Source: Centropus unirufus | Taxonomy: Eukaryota > Chordata > Aves > Cuculiformes > Centropidae | Length of the DNA: 64,000 nucleotides | Reading direction: 5' to 3' | NCBI GenBank assembly: GCA_013397695.1 | Contig: VYZI01000123.1 | Span: forward strand, 2,112,068 to 2,176,067 | Translations under genes and position numbers: made by a program | The notes under the pieces: generated by a model | What the model saw: the letters and a program-made list of their open reading frames with translations, nothing else | Told to the model about the DNA's origin: nothing | Databases searched by the model: none | Shown: positions 48,081-62,140 of the stretch, in pieces | Numbering within the stretch: position 1 is the first letter of the stretch | Layout: the number at the start of each line of letters is the position of its first letter

Positions 48081-51000
48081 GAATAATGGAGATGAATAAT
48101 ACAGAAATATTTTCTTGTGTCCTTCCCTTAAGAAGAGGGATCTGAAAGTATCACTGTCCCTAACAGTGAGAACTTTCAAGCAACCCCATGTACCACATCG
48201 ACAGCAAAACAAAAACATGCTCCAGAGGAAAAGTTTTAACACTGCAGCCTCTGTTATTTCAGTTGTTCCTTCAACACCGGGGCCCTAGGGCGAGGTGGGT
48301 GGCTGAGCTGCATAGCCCTGCAAGCAGCAGTTGCCTGAGCGAAGTTCATTACTGCTGGACTTGAGGATGTGTTCTCAGCACGGTGTGGGTGCCAGGCTGT
48401 CTGGGGCAGTGGAGCAGCACCCATACAAATCCCGGGCATTGGGGGTGGAGGGGAGAAGCTCAAAAATATGTGTATTGTCAGCTCTTGGCAGCTTGCTGGA
48501 AATATTTATTTTGTGAAGTCAGAGGCCTCATGGTGGTTTCCATTTGAAGAGCTGTGCCCTGGAGCAATGAAAAGGACAAGATAGTGAGGACAGAAGGATA
48601 GTGAACATTTCCCTTTTGGCCTGCCTTAAATTAATGAGCAAACGGCACAGATGGGATAAGTGAGGCAGAAGAAATCCAGCACAAACATTCTCTGTAGAGT
48701 GCCTAAAATGAAGATGTTTTGTGTGGAACAGGGCAGTGACCAAATAGCATTTTCACCTCTGTCACTTCTGCTTGGCAAGAGCTCTCTGAAGGCTGTTCAG
48801 GTCTTGCTATGGAAAAGGACAGTGACAGTAATTATCAACCTCCAGATGTACAATTCCTTCCATGAAATAGCGTGCCACTTGTCACAGGGGCCCTACCTCT
48901 GCCTCTGGCCCAGCAGGCCCTGCTGGATAGAAAGGGACAGCTCTCCAGGGACTCCTCTACAGGACCAACTCTGCCCAGGGACAGCTCTGCAGGGAACCCT
49001 GAGTGCCTGGCAGGAGCTCCTGATAACATTCCAGGGCTTTGCAGAGCTTGGAATGCGCTGGGGTGGGACAACTATGGGAATCCGCTGGACCAGTGGCTGC
49101 CAGGTGCTGGGGGCTTACCATGGAGAGCCAGCCCTGCAGGGCTGTCCCACAGAGCTGGCCATGAGGAGTTGTCCTAGAACCTGTGCTGGCATGGGCAGAG
49201 GCAGGCAGGTCCAGCTTGTCCTGTGCTGTCGCTGTGCCAGCAGGCACTGCAATTCGTTTGGCCTGTCCAAATTCCCAGAGTCCTGAGGTTGTGCTGGAGT
49301 TACTTGGCTTAAGACTTGAGGTTTGTCAGACGTGGGGGTTTTTAACTTCAGTCCCCCTGGAACTGGCTGGGAGATTAACTTGCTCGGCCACTTGTTTTTA
49401 AAAGCAACTCGTTTGCCAGTCCCATTTGTTCATGCAGTGTAATCCTGTCAAGCCTTTATTTTAAGCGTGCTGTACTGGGTACCACTAGCTAGGCAACAAG
49501 TCATCCCAAATATATCCCAGGTGGATGCTACCCTCCTTTGCACTGTAACATTGTCCATTTGTACTTCAGTATGTCCCTAAATTAAGTCTTAAAACGGTTT
49601 GTGTGCTGTAGGCATGTGCGGCCTTTCTGATGGTGCCCTGCACATGAGCCTCATTTGTGTGTGGAGTCCTTGCTGCCACCACAGAAAAATCTAGCAAGGG
49701 AAAACTTAAAAGAACAGGGGTTTGCTTGAAAAGTGACTTGTTGAAGAAATGGACGTGGAAAGCAAATCATTACAAAAAACAATTATTTTTCACTTGATTT
49801 ACTAACAGCACAAATAAAAATAAGTTAATTAAAGGCAGGGTAATCCTGTCGTCTGTAAACTGCAGTGTAATCTTTATCCAGATCAAACTTCAGATCTGCT
49901 TGGGGTTGAAGTTAACAAGATTGACTCTGGACTCCTAAGCCAATTTTTGTTGTCCTGCTGCCTGCTGGTAGAGATATCCTGATATAAAATGAGTTAACAT
50001 TGTTATGAGAAGAAGAGTTAACGGTTCAAGGTGGCTTTCCCTTCTGGTTTTCAGTCTTGCGTCCTAATGTTCGTGTTGCTCTGTGTGATCTGTAACAGTG
50101 GTTTGAACTGCTCATTGATGTCTTTCCATAATGGTGTTTCAGGCATTTTAAAGGTAAATTATTCAAAGCACCAGCTGGAAATCAACTCTTGCCTCCCACA
50201 GTAGGTACACTTAAAAAAATCTCTTGAAGACAGGGAACTGTTTGAAAAATACATTTTCCTCTCTTTTCTTCTGTTAGTCCCCAGTGCATCAAGATTATCA
50301 CTATTTCCTACAAAGTAAAATGATGTTTGAGATCCTGGGGTAACTGTGTTCCAACAATGCCTATTTTCGTAATTCCCTGTGCTTCTGCTGTAAAAGGAAT
50401 TTGCCATTTCCAGGTTTTTCACTGGGCTTGTGGCTGGAAACCCACAGCAAGCCCCACCTTGTAATCCACAGGCCTGAGGTAGTGGGTATCTGTATTCAGA
50501 TGAAACTCCACATAAAATTTGTGTCAGCAAGCCTTGATCTGACTGACAAAACAACTCCTCAAGGGATTATTTGATGTAATCTGGAGATAGAGCCTAGGGA
50601 CAAAGAAGTAAATTCACCCATGTCAGCAACACCATTGAAATTCACACATTTTCCTATTTTCCATGCCCAAAGAATAATGCAATTTAAGCTTGTGAGTGAC
50701 CTCATGGATGTAACAGCCCATTTTGAATTCTGAGAGGCAAAGGGAAACTGTAGCTCTGTTTCAAGAGTGTCAATCTTTTATTCTCCACATCTCTTTTTTT
50801 TTTTTTCCTTTTGTGCTGTAGAAAGCCTCACGATGTCTGAGGAAGACATTGACTCTGTCCCGAGTGTCCAAATGTAAATGTAGACACCCACTGCTGTGCC
50901 AAAAGTGGGAACAAACCAACAGCTTCCATGCAGCCAGAGCTGGGGGAGTGTTGGTTTCCTTAACTCATTTAAAAGGTTTGGAACTGCAGATCTGGTTTAG

Positions 51001-52124
51001 AACACAGGGAATGAAGCCATCCCAGTTTCCAGTTAAAGGTTATCCCAAACATTAGCTTTTAGAAAATACCTCTGGGGGGGTTGCATCTGGAAAGCGAAAT
51101 CGTTAATGAGCATTTTTTGATGCTTTGAAAAGCAGCTGCTTTCTGTGGAGCAGATACAGGCTCTGTATAAGGACATCATCCACCCTCCACTGACTGCAAA
51201 GGAAGGAATCCCACTGAGAGCTCAAGGAGTAATATTTATATAAAAATTTTCAGCCAGTGCATTGTCAGTGTGTGTTTGCATGCACTGGGGCTGAAAATCC
51301 TGCGATGGTGACTTTCTGTCGGGTGCTCGTCAAATCTCTCTCCTTTTCAACAGACTGTTACAGATTTAATGTGAATTTCTGAAGAGCTGTAGTGCTGGCT
51401 GCACCCAGCGTAATGCTCCATTAACACCCGAGCGGTTCCATTAGCGCAGACAGAATGAGACCAGTTCCTCAGTGGTTCACGCCATGTAGTTTAGACTTTG
51501 GTGGAGTTACTCCTGCTTTCCACTGGATAATGCTGAGCAAGGTTTGCACAGGCACCTTGCTTCAGGTAAGAGGTTTTTGCAGGTTTAATCAGGAATTCCC
51601 CACATCATGGCATTCACCCCTTTCAATTAGGCGTCAACTGGTAGGTTTTTGCTGGGCTAAATAAAACTTCAGGGTTCAGTTCAAAATTCTTTGGAGTTTT
51701 TAATTAATTCCTTAATAACCCATCTGCAGTTTAACTGGTTCCCTTAATTTGGTGGGTTTTGTTTGTTTTGTTTTTTTTTCACAGCTGGTTATTTTTTAAC
51801 AAACTGTAGTAGATAACAATGGAATTTAAAGTGTCTTCCCTCTTACTGCAATTTATTAATTTTATCTTCCTGCTACTTTCCAAAGAAAATGCCTATTTAG
51901 TGTAACTTCATTTTCTGCATCGTGACTGACAGCTTTACCATCCCTGCCCACTATCTGATCTGTTTGTCTGTTAAAATTTCATCTGTTCCAAATTTATTTA
52001 AGGAACTTCTCTTTATCCCCACCAGCGAAGGGGATTTGATCAATCATTTTAGCTCATTGCTTTAGCCATACTCCTAAGTTTAGCGGTAGGGACTTACACC
52101 AAAATCGTTATATTATAAATTCAG
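48081..52124. other. Intergenic DNA, no supported gene
   Basis: Includes a locally GC-rich patch at 48830-49290 in which several frames on both strands stay open, the longest being 48660-49286 plus. The frames overlap one another and none resembles a known family, so I treat them as a base-composition effect. The rest is AT-rich with homopolymer runs. Confidence 0.6.
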
Positions 52125-52535
52125 CAGAATCATAGAATCACTGAATCACCAGGTTGGAAAAGACCTTTGAGATCACTGAGTCCAATCATACCTGTCCACC
52201 ACTCAACCATGTCCCTAAGTACCTCATGTACCCATCTTTTAAATACATCCAGGGATGGGGACTTGACTCAATCACCTTCCTGAGCAGCTCTTCCAGTGCC
52301 TGATGACCCTTTTAGTGAAGATTTTTTTTCGTGATGTCTAATCTGACCCAGCCCTGGCACAGCTTGAGGACATTCCCCCTTGTCCTATCACCTGTGGCTT
52401 GGGAGAAGAGACCAGCACCCACCTCTCAACAAGCTCCTTTCAGGCAGTTGCAGGCAGTGATAAGGTTCCCCCTCAGCCTCTTCTCCAGGCTGCACAACCT
52501 GTTCCCTCAGCCACTCCTCATAAGACCTACTCAGC
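52125..52535 (-). repeat. CR1 fragment, minus orientation
   Basis: Begins CAGAATCATAGAATCACTG and contains GGTTGGAAAAGACCTTTGAG and, near the end, TCAACAAGCTCCTTTCAGGC. It is closely similar in inverse to the last 400 bp of the copy at 47325-48080. Confidence 0.93.
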
Positions 52536-53156
52536 CATCGGTACTCTCCATTCAGAGGTAAGCAGCTCGGTACTGTCAATATCGCAGACCTCCCCGTTAC
52601 ACCTAGGTGACAGCTGAGCCCAGCGAGAGCCTGGCTGGAGCCTACTTGTGCTAAAGGATGTACAAATGCATTCCATTTGCCAATGTGTGCTGCTCCTTAT
52701 CCTTACTGATGTGTTTCAGCTTTTTCAAGTATGGCTAACTGTAGGACAATTAAATTAAGAACGTGTGTCAGGGCTTCCAGAACCAGGGACACAACCAGCA
52801 GCACGTGCAGGTTTGCCAAAACTAACAGAGCCGCACATGAATTTAAAAGGTGTTTGCCCAAGGCAACATCAGTTCCATTTGTAGGGTTACAAGACAAACC
52901 TGTTATGTTGACAGATGAGAACTCAGCTCTTGAATAAGTGCGTTGCGTGTGATCTAACCCTAATAGCTCGTATGGGTGACATCACAAAGCAAAATGTTTG
53001 CAGTCAGAGAGGGAGGGATGTGATTTGCAGCAGCTCCACAGCACTTACACCACTGTAGCTCTCCAAGGCACATTTTCTTTCAGCGTTTGGGCACCTTTCC
53101 AGATGTAACGGAGCCGTTAAATGCTACCTGTATAACATAGGGTTATACATAACTGT

Positions 53157-53400
53157 ATAACAGTCGGTTTAGCTTGGAAGAGACCTCTGGAGATCTTCTG
53201 GCCTGTTCCCCCCTGCTCTGAGCCCATCCAACAGGGTCGGGATGCTGGGGGCCGTGTACAATCAGGTTTTTAATAGCTCCAGGAATGGAAAGTCCACTGC
53301 TTCTCTGGACAACCTCTTCCGTTGTTTGACCACTACTGCAGTAATTCTTTTCCTTACACCTCATTACCATTTCTATGGTTTAAACTTGTGTCCTTTCCAT
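53157..53400 (-). repeat. Diverged CR1 fragment, minus orientation
   Basis: Contains GGAAGAGACCTCTGGAGATC, CAGGAATGGAAAGTCCACTG and CTGGACAACCTCTTCCGTTG in CR1 antisense order. The 3' terminal ATTCTATG repeats are lost or diverged. Confidence 0.7.
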
Positions 53401-56400
53401 AGGAAAGTGAAGAGAAAAATGTTTATTCAGTAATCTTCTGAAATGAAAGCCAAATTAAAATCAAATTTGTCTAAACTATCATAAATTTCGTACAACATAT
53501 CTGGGAGGCTCTGCTTGCATTTTCATCCTTTACTGGAGAACAGATAATTACTATCTTTGAAACGAGATAGAATTGGTAGTTCTTCAAGCCTTTATCAGTT
53601 TTGTTTGCCTTGTGATAATGCTAGGCATCAAACTTGTTTGCACACCATTTTACGGGTAAGTCAATAGAACAACTCAGAGGATGTGAATTACAGAAGGCAT
53701 ATTTATCATCCAGATTTTGAACTGTAGTTTTACTCCATTCAAGGGCACAAGAGGCTAAGATGCTCCAGATAGCCCAAAAAATCTAGATAACAGACGCAGA
53801 CAGCAAAAATGGCTGAGCTGCCCTAAAGACCCTGCACTCCAAATTCCTGGGGAGCTGGCTACTAAGGCCTGTGGAGAGCCGGGACAAGGCTACTGGGTGG
53901 ACTAGAAGGGCTTTTTGTCACTCACTTCTGAGTGTTCTGCAGTGTGGCTGGAGCAATGGAGCTCATGGATATTCCAAAGGAAAGACCATGGGATGTGCGC
54001 AGGTCAGCTCTGCAGCCGTGGACGCGGGCTCTGCGGATGCAAACACTGCTGTAGCACACAGCAGACCTGACTGATCCAGGGCTGGGCAGGCAGCAGGCAC
54101 GGTGAGCGTGCAGAAGCTGTGAGGAGTCTCGTCTGTGCCAGATTTCATGTGCTTCTGTCAGGGAAATCACGGACACAGCAGTCCCACCACGGGGTGCAGG
54201 GCAGAGGCAGCCGCCTGCTGCTGTACACGGATGGGTCCTGAGAGGGGCAAAGCCGCGTCTCCACCAGTGGCACCGACACTGATCAGTACTGTTGAGAGCT
54301 GACTGTTTCTCACATAGATTTGGATTCTATTTTTTTTTTGAGAAATGCTGCAAGCATTTTTCCCTTGTCAGCTCTGTACTTCAATCGCTTCTAAATCTCT
54401 GCACTGAAATTAAGCCAAGATATTCATGTAAAGGCTATAGTCAAAACTCATTCAAAGGGGGATAGAGGCTTATGAGTTCCTGAGTAATAAAACCAGATGA
54501 TTCCTATATTTTAACTCATTCTCTTTGTTACTACATTATTATTAAAACCAGCTTTATCATTAACTCAGCAAAACACTGGTTTTATTTGGAGTTGTTTTCC
54601 AAACTTCTTGTCCCATAGATTTATGTTTTGGCATCCGTGAATAAGCGGTCCCACATCTGAAGATTGTATTCTGGTTCTGCATTACCTTTTCTGTGATATT
54701 TTGTTCTAACAATGAAAAGTATCATGGGCTGAAGTACTCTAGGCATGTAAGTCCTTCCAGCATCTGGTTCAATTTAGCCTGGAACATCTCATGAGGATGG
54801 GCCAATGCCCAAATTCATACCCACCTCCCAAAAGATGTGACAAGGGCTTCCTGGCCCCCATAACTCAATACGCAGAAGATAAATGACCTTACAAGGCAGG
54901 GACATATTGGGAAGCATCCACACACCTGCGCATGAGGATGCCAGCCTTGAGACAGGTAAACTCCCTTTGCTCCCACACGTTTTGTCTTGCCTAACAGGCT
55001 CAAAACAAGAGTTACTGGTGCTCATGCTGTGCCCAGCGCCCTTATGGAAACTGGTAGGGACAAATCCACCCTTTCCATGGGAATGCAGAGCTGTTCCCAC
55101 GAGGATGCTTCGCTGTGTTTCTTTGTGAGACTTGCTTTTTCTCAACAGGCTCAAGGGCAGAAGCTGGGCTGGTCTGCCAAGGCATCCAGCTCCGAAGGGT
55201 CTGCACAGTGTTAGGTTCTGTGCTTGCTGGCAGTTGTGGTTTGGGATGGGACATCAGAGGGACACTTCATTATTCTGTGAAGGCCGTGAGTATGGAGACT
55301 GAACACAGAGCATATGATAAATCTGGTAAACCAGATGAAAGCTGTGTTGTCATCCATCAACACTTGGGGAGCAGAACAAGGCACAGCCCGGTAGGTGGGA
55401 TTATACTGCTTTGTTGACATGGGCTGGCCAGCAATGGCTCCACAATGTCTGGAGGATGGCATGGCCGTAAGGAAAGTACTCCAGTCTTTCAGGACCATGG
55501 AGCATGACTGAAAAAAAAATCCATTCAAGTACTGAAATGATCTCTCAGCAATTTTACTTTGCAATTCAGTACATTTAGAAGATTCAGGGTCGGATTGGCC
55601 TGTGCATGTGGAACACCAAAGCAAAATGGCACTGGTGTGAAAATCACCTGGATGTCAAGATTGCAAAAAGGATGTACATCCAGCTGTGACTTCCCTTTGT
55701 CATAGACTGTAAGCGGAAAAAAGAGAAGCAAATATCTTTTTGTGGAGCAGAGCCTGAACGGTGATGGGACACCTAACCAAACAACAAGCCCACATAAGAC
55801 CTGTGAACCTAAGGTTAAAGCAGGCAACAGAGACCAGGGACGCCACACATGCTCAAATTCATGCCACGCCTGACAATTCTAATGAGTAATTACTCACTGT
55901 CATGGCTTGTGGATTGTGAGCTGTTGTTAGACGTGTTGTACTGAGAGCTTACAGATTCTGAATTGCTTCTTTTGCCTTTTGGACTGGTTTTGGGGTTGGT
56001 TTTTTTTGAGCACTCCTGGGATGAGGGCACTGTTAATGGAGTATTTTATGCCTAATTAAGTTCAAGGACTTAGGTATCTGATAACTTTTATTTTCCTTTA
56101 CAGAATAAAATATCATTTAAAATGCAAATCTCTGCAATTGCTGGCTCGGGGACATGGGGATTCCTGTAATTGAACTGTGTAGGTTGCTTAGTGTTTCCAA
56201 ATACATTAATATGTTGGCACAGCTGCTCCTTTGCATTTCCTTACAATGAAATGGACAATACCAAGTATTAGAAACAATGACCTGTATTAATTATGAGAAT
56301 GTATACAGCCTTGAAATAGCAGTGTGGTTAGAACAGCTGATAGCTGGTAACAGTTAATGGTCCTTATCAAAAAGACTGCGCCCTGCATGAACTAAAATCC

Positions 56401-58759
56401 ATGAAAAATGCAGGAGTTTCACTTACCTCCTTGCCTCTCATTTCCTTTCTCTTTTGCATCTTTACTTGGACCTGCTAGAGACTGCCTGGATGAGACCCGT
56501 TTCTCCCTTTCACTTGCTCGAGCCGTCTGTCTCACTGAAACCATCTTCATTCTGCAGCAGCAAAAATGGAAAGGCCAGATTATGTCCCTACTCAGCATCT
56601 GCAGTGAAAGGAATGTGTCTTTCTCCAGAACAAGACACAGAGTTCTGACTCATGCTGCGGGGAAAGGGGAGCCACGCACTCATAACCCTGTACAGAATCA
56701 CAGGCTCTCAAGAAAACAGGCTGGAATTTGCTTGGGGTGGTGGTGAACCAGCATCGCTGTCCCTCATCCTTGACTCTCTCCTTCTTCATCTTTTTTTTTT
56801 TTTCCTCCTGCTCTGTTCCTCCTGCAATTCTCTACCTCCTCTCTTATTTGCTTCCAGCAGTATCTTCCACAGCTCTCTCCCTAAAATTCCTCTAGGGCAG
56901 TAGCAGTGTGCTGAGCTCTCTGGCAGCACAGCTTATCTTGCAGATCTCAGCGCTCCATGCAGAACCCACCCAGCTAGAATTCCTTAATAAACATGCAAAG
57001 GTAGGAATCCCTCTGGTAGAACTTCTGTATTGCAAGACTGAGGGTTAAAACCCTTTTTTTCCTCTTAATACACCATTTGTTTGAATGCTGATGGACAGAA
57101 ATAGCAACACAACAACTGAGCATAACTGAATGGTCTGAGTGACTGTAAAATTATACATTAGTGTTTCCTTTATTTTTCATTAAATTCCGACATCCAGAAT
57201 AGCAGAGGAGACAATATGATATCCGAGGGGTTAGAGCACTTCCCTGGGGAGTGCACAATCTGAGCTCCAGGCCCTCTTCAGCCTGAAGAATTTGAGTATG
57301 TCCTTCTGAACAGAGCCCCTAATCATGCTACAACAGTGGTGTTCCCCATCTGTCCTGCTGAAGCAGAGGGCAAGATTAATGGGACCAGGGAGAGGGCACC
57401 AGCCACAGGGGACCTGCGTGTAGCACAGCGAGACAAGGACTCCCAGCAGTTTCTGAGTCCTGGAGAATTTTGTTTCTCGCTCTAATTTATATTTATGTGG
57501 TTTAGCTTGTAATGCTCAAACAAGCAGGACTAGCAGCAGAAACTAGGACTCTTATCCCGTAACTTAGGGCTTAATGGAAAAAAAAAAAGCCAACATCACC
57601 TCATCTGTACTTGCTTGTTCCTTTGCATTAGGGGTTTACTTCAACTTTAAATGCTCCTTGCCACAACCGAACTGGCATTATGAGGGCCTTCCATGTGATG
57701 CTTAATACCATCGCTTGGCAGGATGAAGCCTTTCCTTTGCAAGCTTCAGAGTGGAATTTGAAAGAATGTTGCTGATTGCAATCTGTATTGAGCAAAGCAG
57801 GCAAGCGTATGCTTTGCTTTCCTTTGTTGGAATTTCAAATTTTGAAGCAAGAGAATAAAAGAAACAAACTGTCTTCTGGCAACAGGATGATAAAAGTATA
57901 CAGACACCCTTGACTCAGTACACAATATGTTTGTGTCCTTAGTCTCCTCTAAGAATCACAAACTGCCAAAACTGAATTCAAATGTGAGATGCTGGGTTTT
58001 TTTTCCCCCCCTTGGCGTTAGTTTCTTTACTTCAGTGGGCTCTGTCTAAATGTCGCTTCAGCCTCACACTGGTAATTTCATCCCCAAGTCCCACGCTCAG
58101 TCAGGCACAGCCTTTCTAATCCTGTACGCGTTTCCTGCCTTGAGCGATCTCTATGCAGCTGCAGCCTCTGCTGCTGAAGCATTTCAGTGCCTGCCTGCAG
58201 CCGCAGGACCGAGCCCCCTCAAAGCATCCACGCTGGGGCTCCTCATCGCCTTCCTCATGGTGATCAACACCATGATGGCACCAGAACAGAAGCACTGGGT
58301 CAATGCTGCAACATGCCCCACGCAGCAGGACGCAAAAGTACTCCCTGCTTCATTTTCTTGGCTGTTGTGGATAACTAGTTGGGAAACCTCCAGGGAATGA
58401 AATGGTTTTAGCTGGTTGCATATTAAATAGCTTTTAAAATAACAATCATATATATGTTATGTGTCTGGCTTCTCCTTTAGACTGGAGACCTAAGATATAA
58501 CTGATTGACAGTTATGATGCTTATTGATTAATCAACACACCCTAAGAGACTAATGATACCTTAATTGGCTAATGAACAAGTGCCTAGTATCAGCAGTGCT
58601 CATTCAAAGCTCTATCACTACAAATACAACAATTCTCAGTTGCAATTACATTGCCTGTTACTAGCAGTAATAATTCACAAACAAGGAGAAATCTGTATTA
58701 AAAGATCATATGAATTGCATGCAAGCTCTATCACATTATAATTCTATCGCCTTCCCTTC
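53401..58759. other. Intergenic DNA, no supported gene
   Basis: No repeat family or gene was identified with confidence. Between about 54789 and 55848 the minus strand keeps three overlapping frames open (107, 137 and 121 codons) that I could not assign to any family; see findings. Confidence 0.55.
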
Positions 58760-59110
58760 ACAGAATCCTAGAATCACCAGGTCGGAAAAGAACTCCAAGA
58801 TCACGAGTCCAACCATTCCTGTCTGCCACTAAACCATATCCTTAAGTACCTCATCTACCTGGCTTTTAGACACCTCTAGAGATGGTGACTCAACCAGCTC
58901 TCCAGGGAGCCCAAGTATGAAGTCTAAGTATTCTCCACCGAGTATTAAGGGACAAGCCTGTCCCTTCTCACCCCACCCTGGCAAGCTGAGTCTTTTGGAC
59001 ATAGACCTTTAAGAATCCAGTGGGTTGTCCCAAGGGTTTTGTCCAGTATCCTGGGGGCCTGTAGGTGTCCACTCTTCTGTGACCAGAATATCCCACCCTC
59101 CTTTGTTCTC
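58760..59110 (-). repeat. CR1 fragment, minus orientation
   Basis: Begins CACAGAATCCTAGAATCACC and continues with GTACCTCATCTACCTGG and GATGGTGACTCAACCAGCTC. The tail beyond 58920 is more diverged and its limit is approximate. Confidence 0.85.
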
Positions 59111-61814
59111 CACTGGATTATATCTAATTCCTGGTTTTTTTCATTATTTCCTCAGATGGAGGAGTATCCTATTGAATTATTTTAATTTGCAGTGTTTATT
59201 CCTTATTTTCTTGGACACACTTTTTCACTAACCCTGCACCTCCTTTCCTCTACCTAGATTCCTTGTAGAAAAACAGGACCTATTTAATAACCTGCCCCTA
59301 ATTATTTTTTCCTCATTGGTCCAAATTCTGCTACATTTACACCCAAATCTGGTGTTTCTAACACTGTTATCTCAGCAATTTTGATCCGAAATGTTATGAG
59401 TCATACTGCTATTTAGATCATCCCATAACTCCCTTTGTTCCAGCTGGTTACATTTCACCTATACCACATGCTTTTTGGACAGAATTATCTTATCGGACTT
59501 CAGCCTTGCCTCCCCTTCTAACTCTAATTAAGCCAAGCAGTTTCTTGTCTTATGCAGGGACAGCTTGCATACCAGAGCCACAGAATAACCCATTTTGTGC
59601 TCAGGCAGCCTCTTTGCCCTTGAACAGTTTGAGATATCAGCCTCCTCCAGCCTGCAATGTTGACACAGTGGCAGATGATGGCAGTGGGAATGAGCCCAGG
59701 CCACGCCGTGCCTTCCTGCAGTGATCTCTTCCCTCCTCTGCAAAGCAGAGAGATGCCAAAGGAGAAGTGGCCGGAGGGTACGTGAGGAACCAGCCAGCCC
59801 AGCCACCACCAGCCAGGCCCGCAGGGTCAGCACCATCTCCTGCCACCGCTATTGCTTGAACATATTGCCAATGCCCAGAGGACAGGAAAGGGACCTGGAA
59901 CCAGTACTGCTCCTCCAAGCATTTTTATGAGGATGGTTGTATAATCTCCTCATTCCTTCTCACTTCATCTGAGTGGAATGGAGCGAAATTTGCTTTTGAT
60001 TGATTGCTTCTGCTTGTGAAATAATACACAGCGCAGAGATGGAACTTGTAATGTCCAGTTGAAAAGGATTCCCCAGGGAACCGTGGGACTGGGAGGACAA
60101 GAGACCTAAACAATCCCCGGAGAGATGCATTAGCAAGCAAGGAGACATGTATTGCTCTGAAAAGTACAGCAGCCGTGTCGGCAGCAGTGACATCTCACTG
60201 CTAAGAGGAGGGATCTCCTCTTGCAGGGAGTACAGAGCCTCCTCTTGCTGCCAAGGCCTCATCTCGGTGCCAGCAGCCACAGCCGGGCTGCATTGCCAAT
60301 TGCCACTTTTCACCATCATCTGGGCATCTCACTTCACGGCCAAAGCCCTCACCTCAGTGCTAAGACCCACTGTCACACCTCAGTGCCTCCAGCTCCTGCT
60401 ACAGGGTCTCATCTCACTGGGTGCAACTGCAAAGGCAAGTCCCCAAAGGCATGGCTGTAGCTCACCCAGACAGACAGCAGGACCTGCAGAGCTGGGGCAA
60501 CACCACCTTCCAGCCTATCCTGGTGAGAGCATCCATGCAAATGTGGGAGCAGCAGGTCTGTGCGGGGCCACAATGCCCCACAGCACTGCTTGGAGAGCAA
60601 TACGGCTGTCCAGGTGGGCTGATGGGGTAAAGGCTCCATGGATTAGAGTCCCAGCCTTGGCCTGAAGGCAGCCCTACGGTTGCTTCCCAGTCCTACTTCT
60701 TGCTGATGCTACCAGGGAAGCCATATCCTCTCCATAAAGATATCCTGGTGGACTGCACGGTCCTGGTGGTAGCTTGATGGATGTTGAACGCACAGTTCCC
60801 AAGTGGCCAGGAACTGATGAGGACAAGGACAGCACACAGTTGCCCTTGAGGAAACAGCGAAGCTCTGACAGGCTGTAATGTAAAAGACAGTGAGTGGGAT
60901 TCATGTGTAAACTCGGGACACCTACAAAGTGGAAATGATTCATCTCGTTTGGAAGAGGACATCTGCATGTGGTCACATGAACTGCACTGTTACATTTAAC
61001 CGTTTCTCTTACATCCTTCAGGAAAAGTACTCTGCAATATCTAGCTCAGACATTCCGTATAGCCAAATCTCCCCCTGCATCTAGAGGTAGTGTTCCCTCT
61101 GTTTAGAAGGCAAATTCTGGAGGCCACATGTCTCCCTGCCAGAATTTGCTATCAATCTCTCACTTTTACTCATTTGCTTTTAAATTTCTGAACTTTCAGA
61201 ACTTCAAAACCCAAAATTTTAAAAAGCCATACTTTACTTTCAAAGATCAATACATTTTGTATGACAACACCAAATTATTAATTCAAACCATCTAAAAATA
61301 ATATTCCTTTTTTATCTTTTGTTAGAATTAATTCATTCACGTGGCTTTCCACTTTGATCTGTAAACCAATTTCTGACCCTACCAGAAGCTTGCGAAGTAC
61401 TTATCAGCACAGGGTTATTATCACAGCCTGATTATTGGCTAGATTATCCAGCATCATACATACCAGCATCTTATTGGTGAGAAACTTGGCTATGGTGTTT
61501 ATCTATAAATTATGACAGTAATTTTCCATGTCTCAGTCTCTGCCCTACTACAGGTTTCTGTTTCCCCGCATGTTTTACTTTGACAGTACCATTCCATCTT
61601 GCCTGTCTCTTTGGCTTGCTATACAGGCACGATCTTGCCAAGCAAGATTACAAAATCGATATGATTAAATTGAATAATGGTATTTTAATGAAGCAACCCT
61701 CAAAAGAGAAATTTAAATTATTCATGGATGTCATACTCAATTTTTAAAATGCAGTGTCCAACTTGTGGTTCTTTTTCTATGCCTGTAGGGCTTCTTGCAT
61801 ATTAAATGTGGAAT
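59111..61814. other. Intergenic DNA, no supported gene
   Basis: Mixed composition. The open frame 60147-60665 plus lies in a patch where phrases like CTCATCTCGGTGCCAGC and CCTCACCTCAGTGCTAAG recur in imperfect form, suggesting degenerate short tandem repeats more than a gene. Confidence 0.5.
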
Positions 61815-62140
61815 TAAATATAAATTAAGGGGAAGATATAATAGATGCCTTCAAAAGCCTATGTGTCATGGAAGAGACGGAAAAGGACTGATCCAAATAC
61901 CTACCTGTAACTAGGGCCCATCAAATTAAACTGTTTGAAACAGACAGAACAAAGTGGCTTTGACACAACAGGTTGTAAACCTCTGGAATTCCATAACAAA
62001 AAATGCTGTGGATGCCAGAAATTTGTACAGTTCCAAGTGAAGACCAGAAAAAATACTCTGAGAAGAGACATTTTGAGGAGTTATTACACCATAAAAGGAT
62101 CAGGAAATTCTCTGAACATACTGGTAAGCTCTGACAGTGT
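61815..62140 (+). repeat. Ancient CR1/L3-like LINE tail, plus orientation
   Basis: Reads like the end of an old CR1-group ORF2 plus 3' UTR: GAAACAGACAGAACAAAGTG, then AACAGGTTGTAAACCTCTGG and AATTCCATAACAAAAAATG with GCTGTGGATGCCAGAAATTT. This layout differs from the modern avian CR1 copies elsewhere in the window. The assignment is by eye. Confidence 0.5.

Noticed and set aside
48660..49286. 208-codon open frame, the longest in the intergenic part
   Set aside because: Lies in a GC-rich patch where frames on both strands are open together, with low-complexity wording and no family resemblance.
60147..60665. 172-codon open frame
   Set aside because: Located in imperfectly repeated sequence, with overlapping open frames on both strands and no recognised domain.
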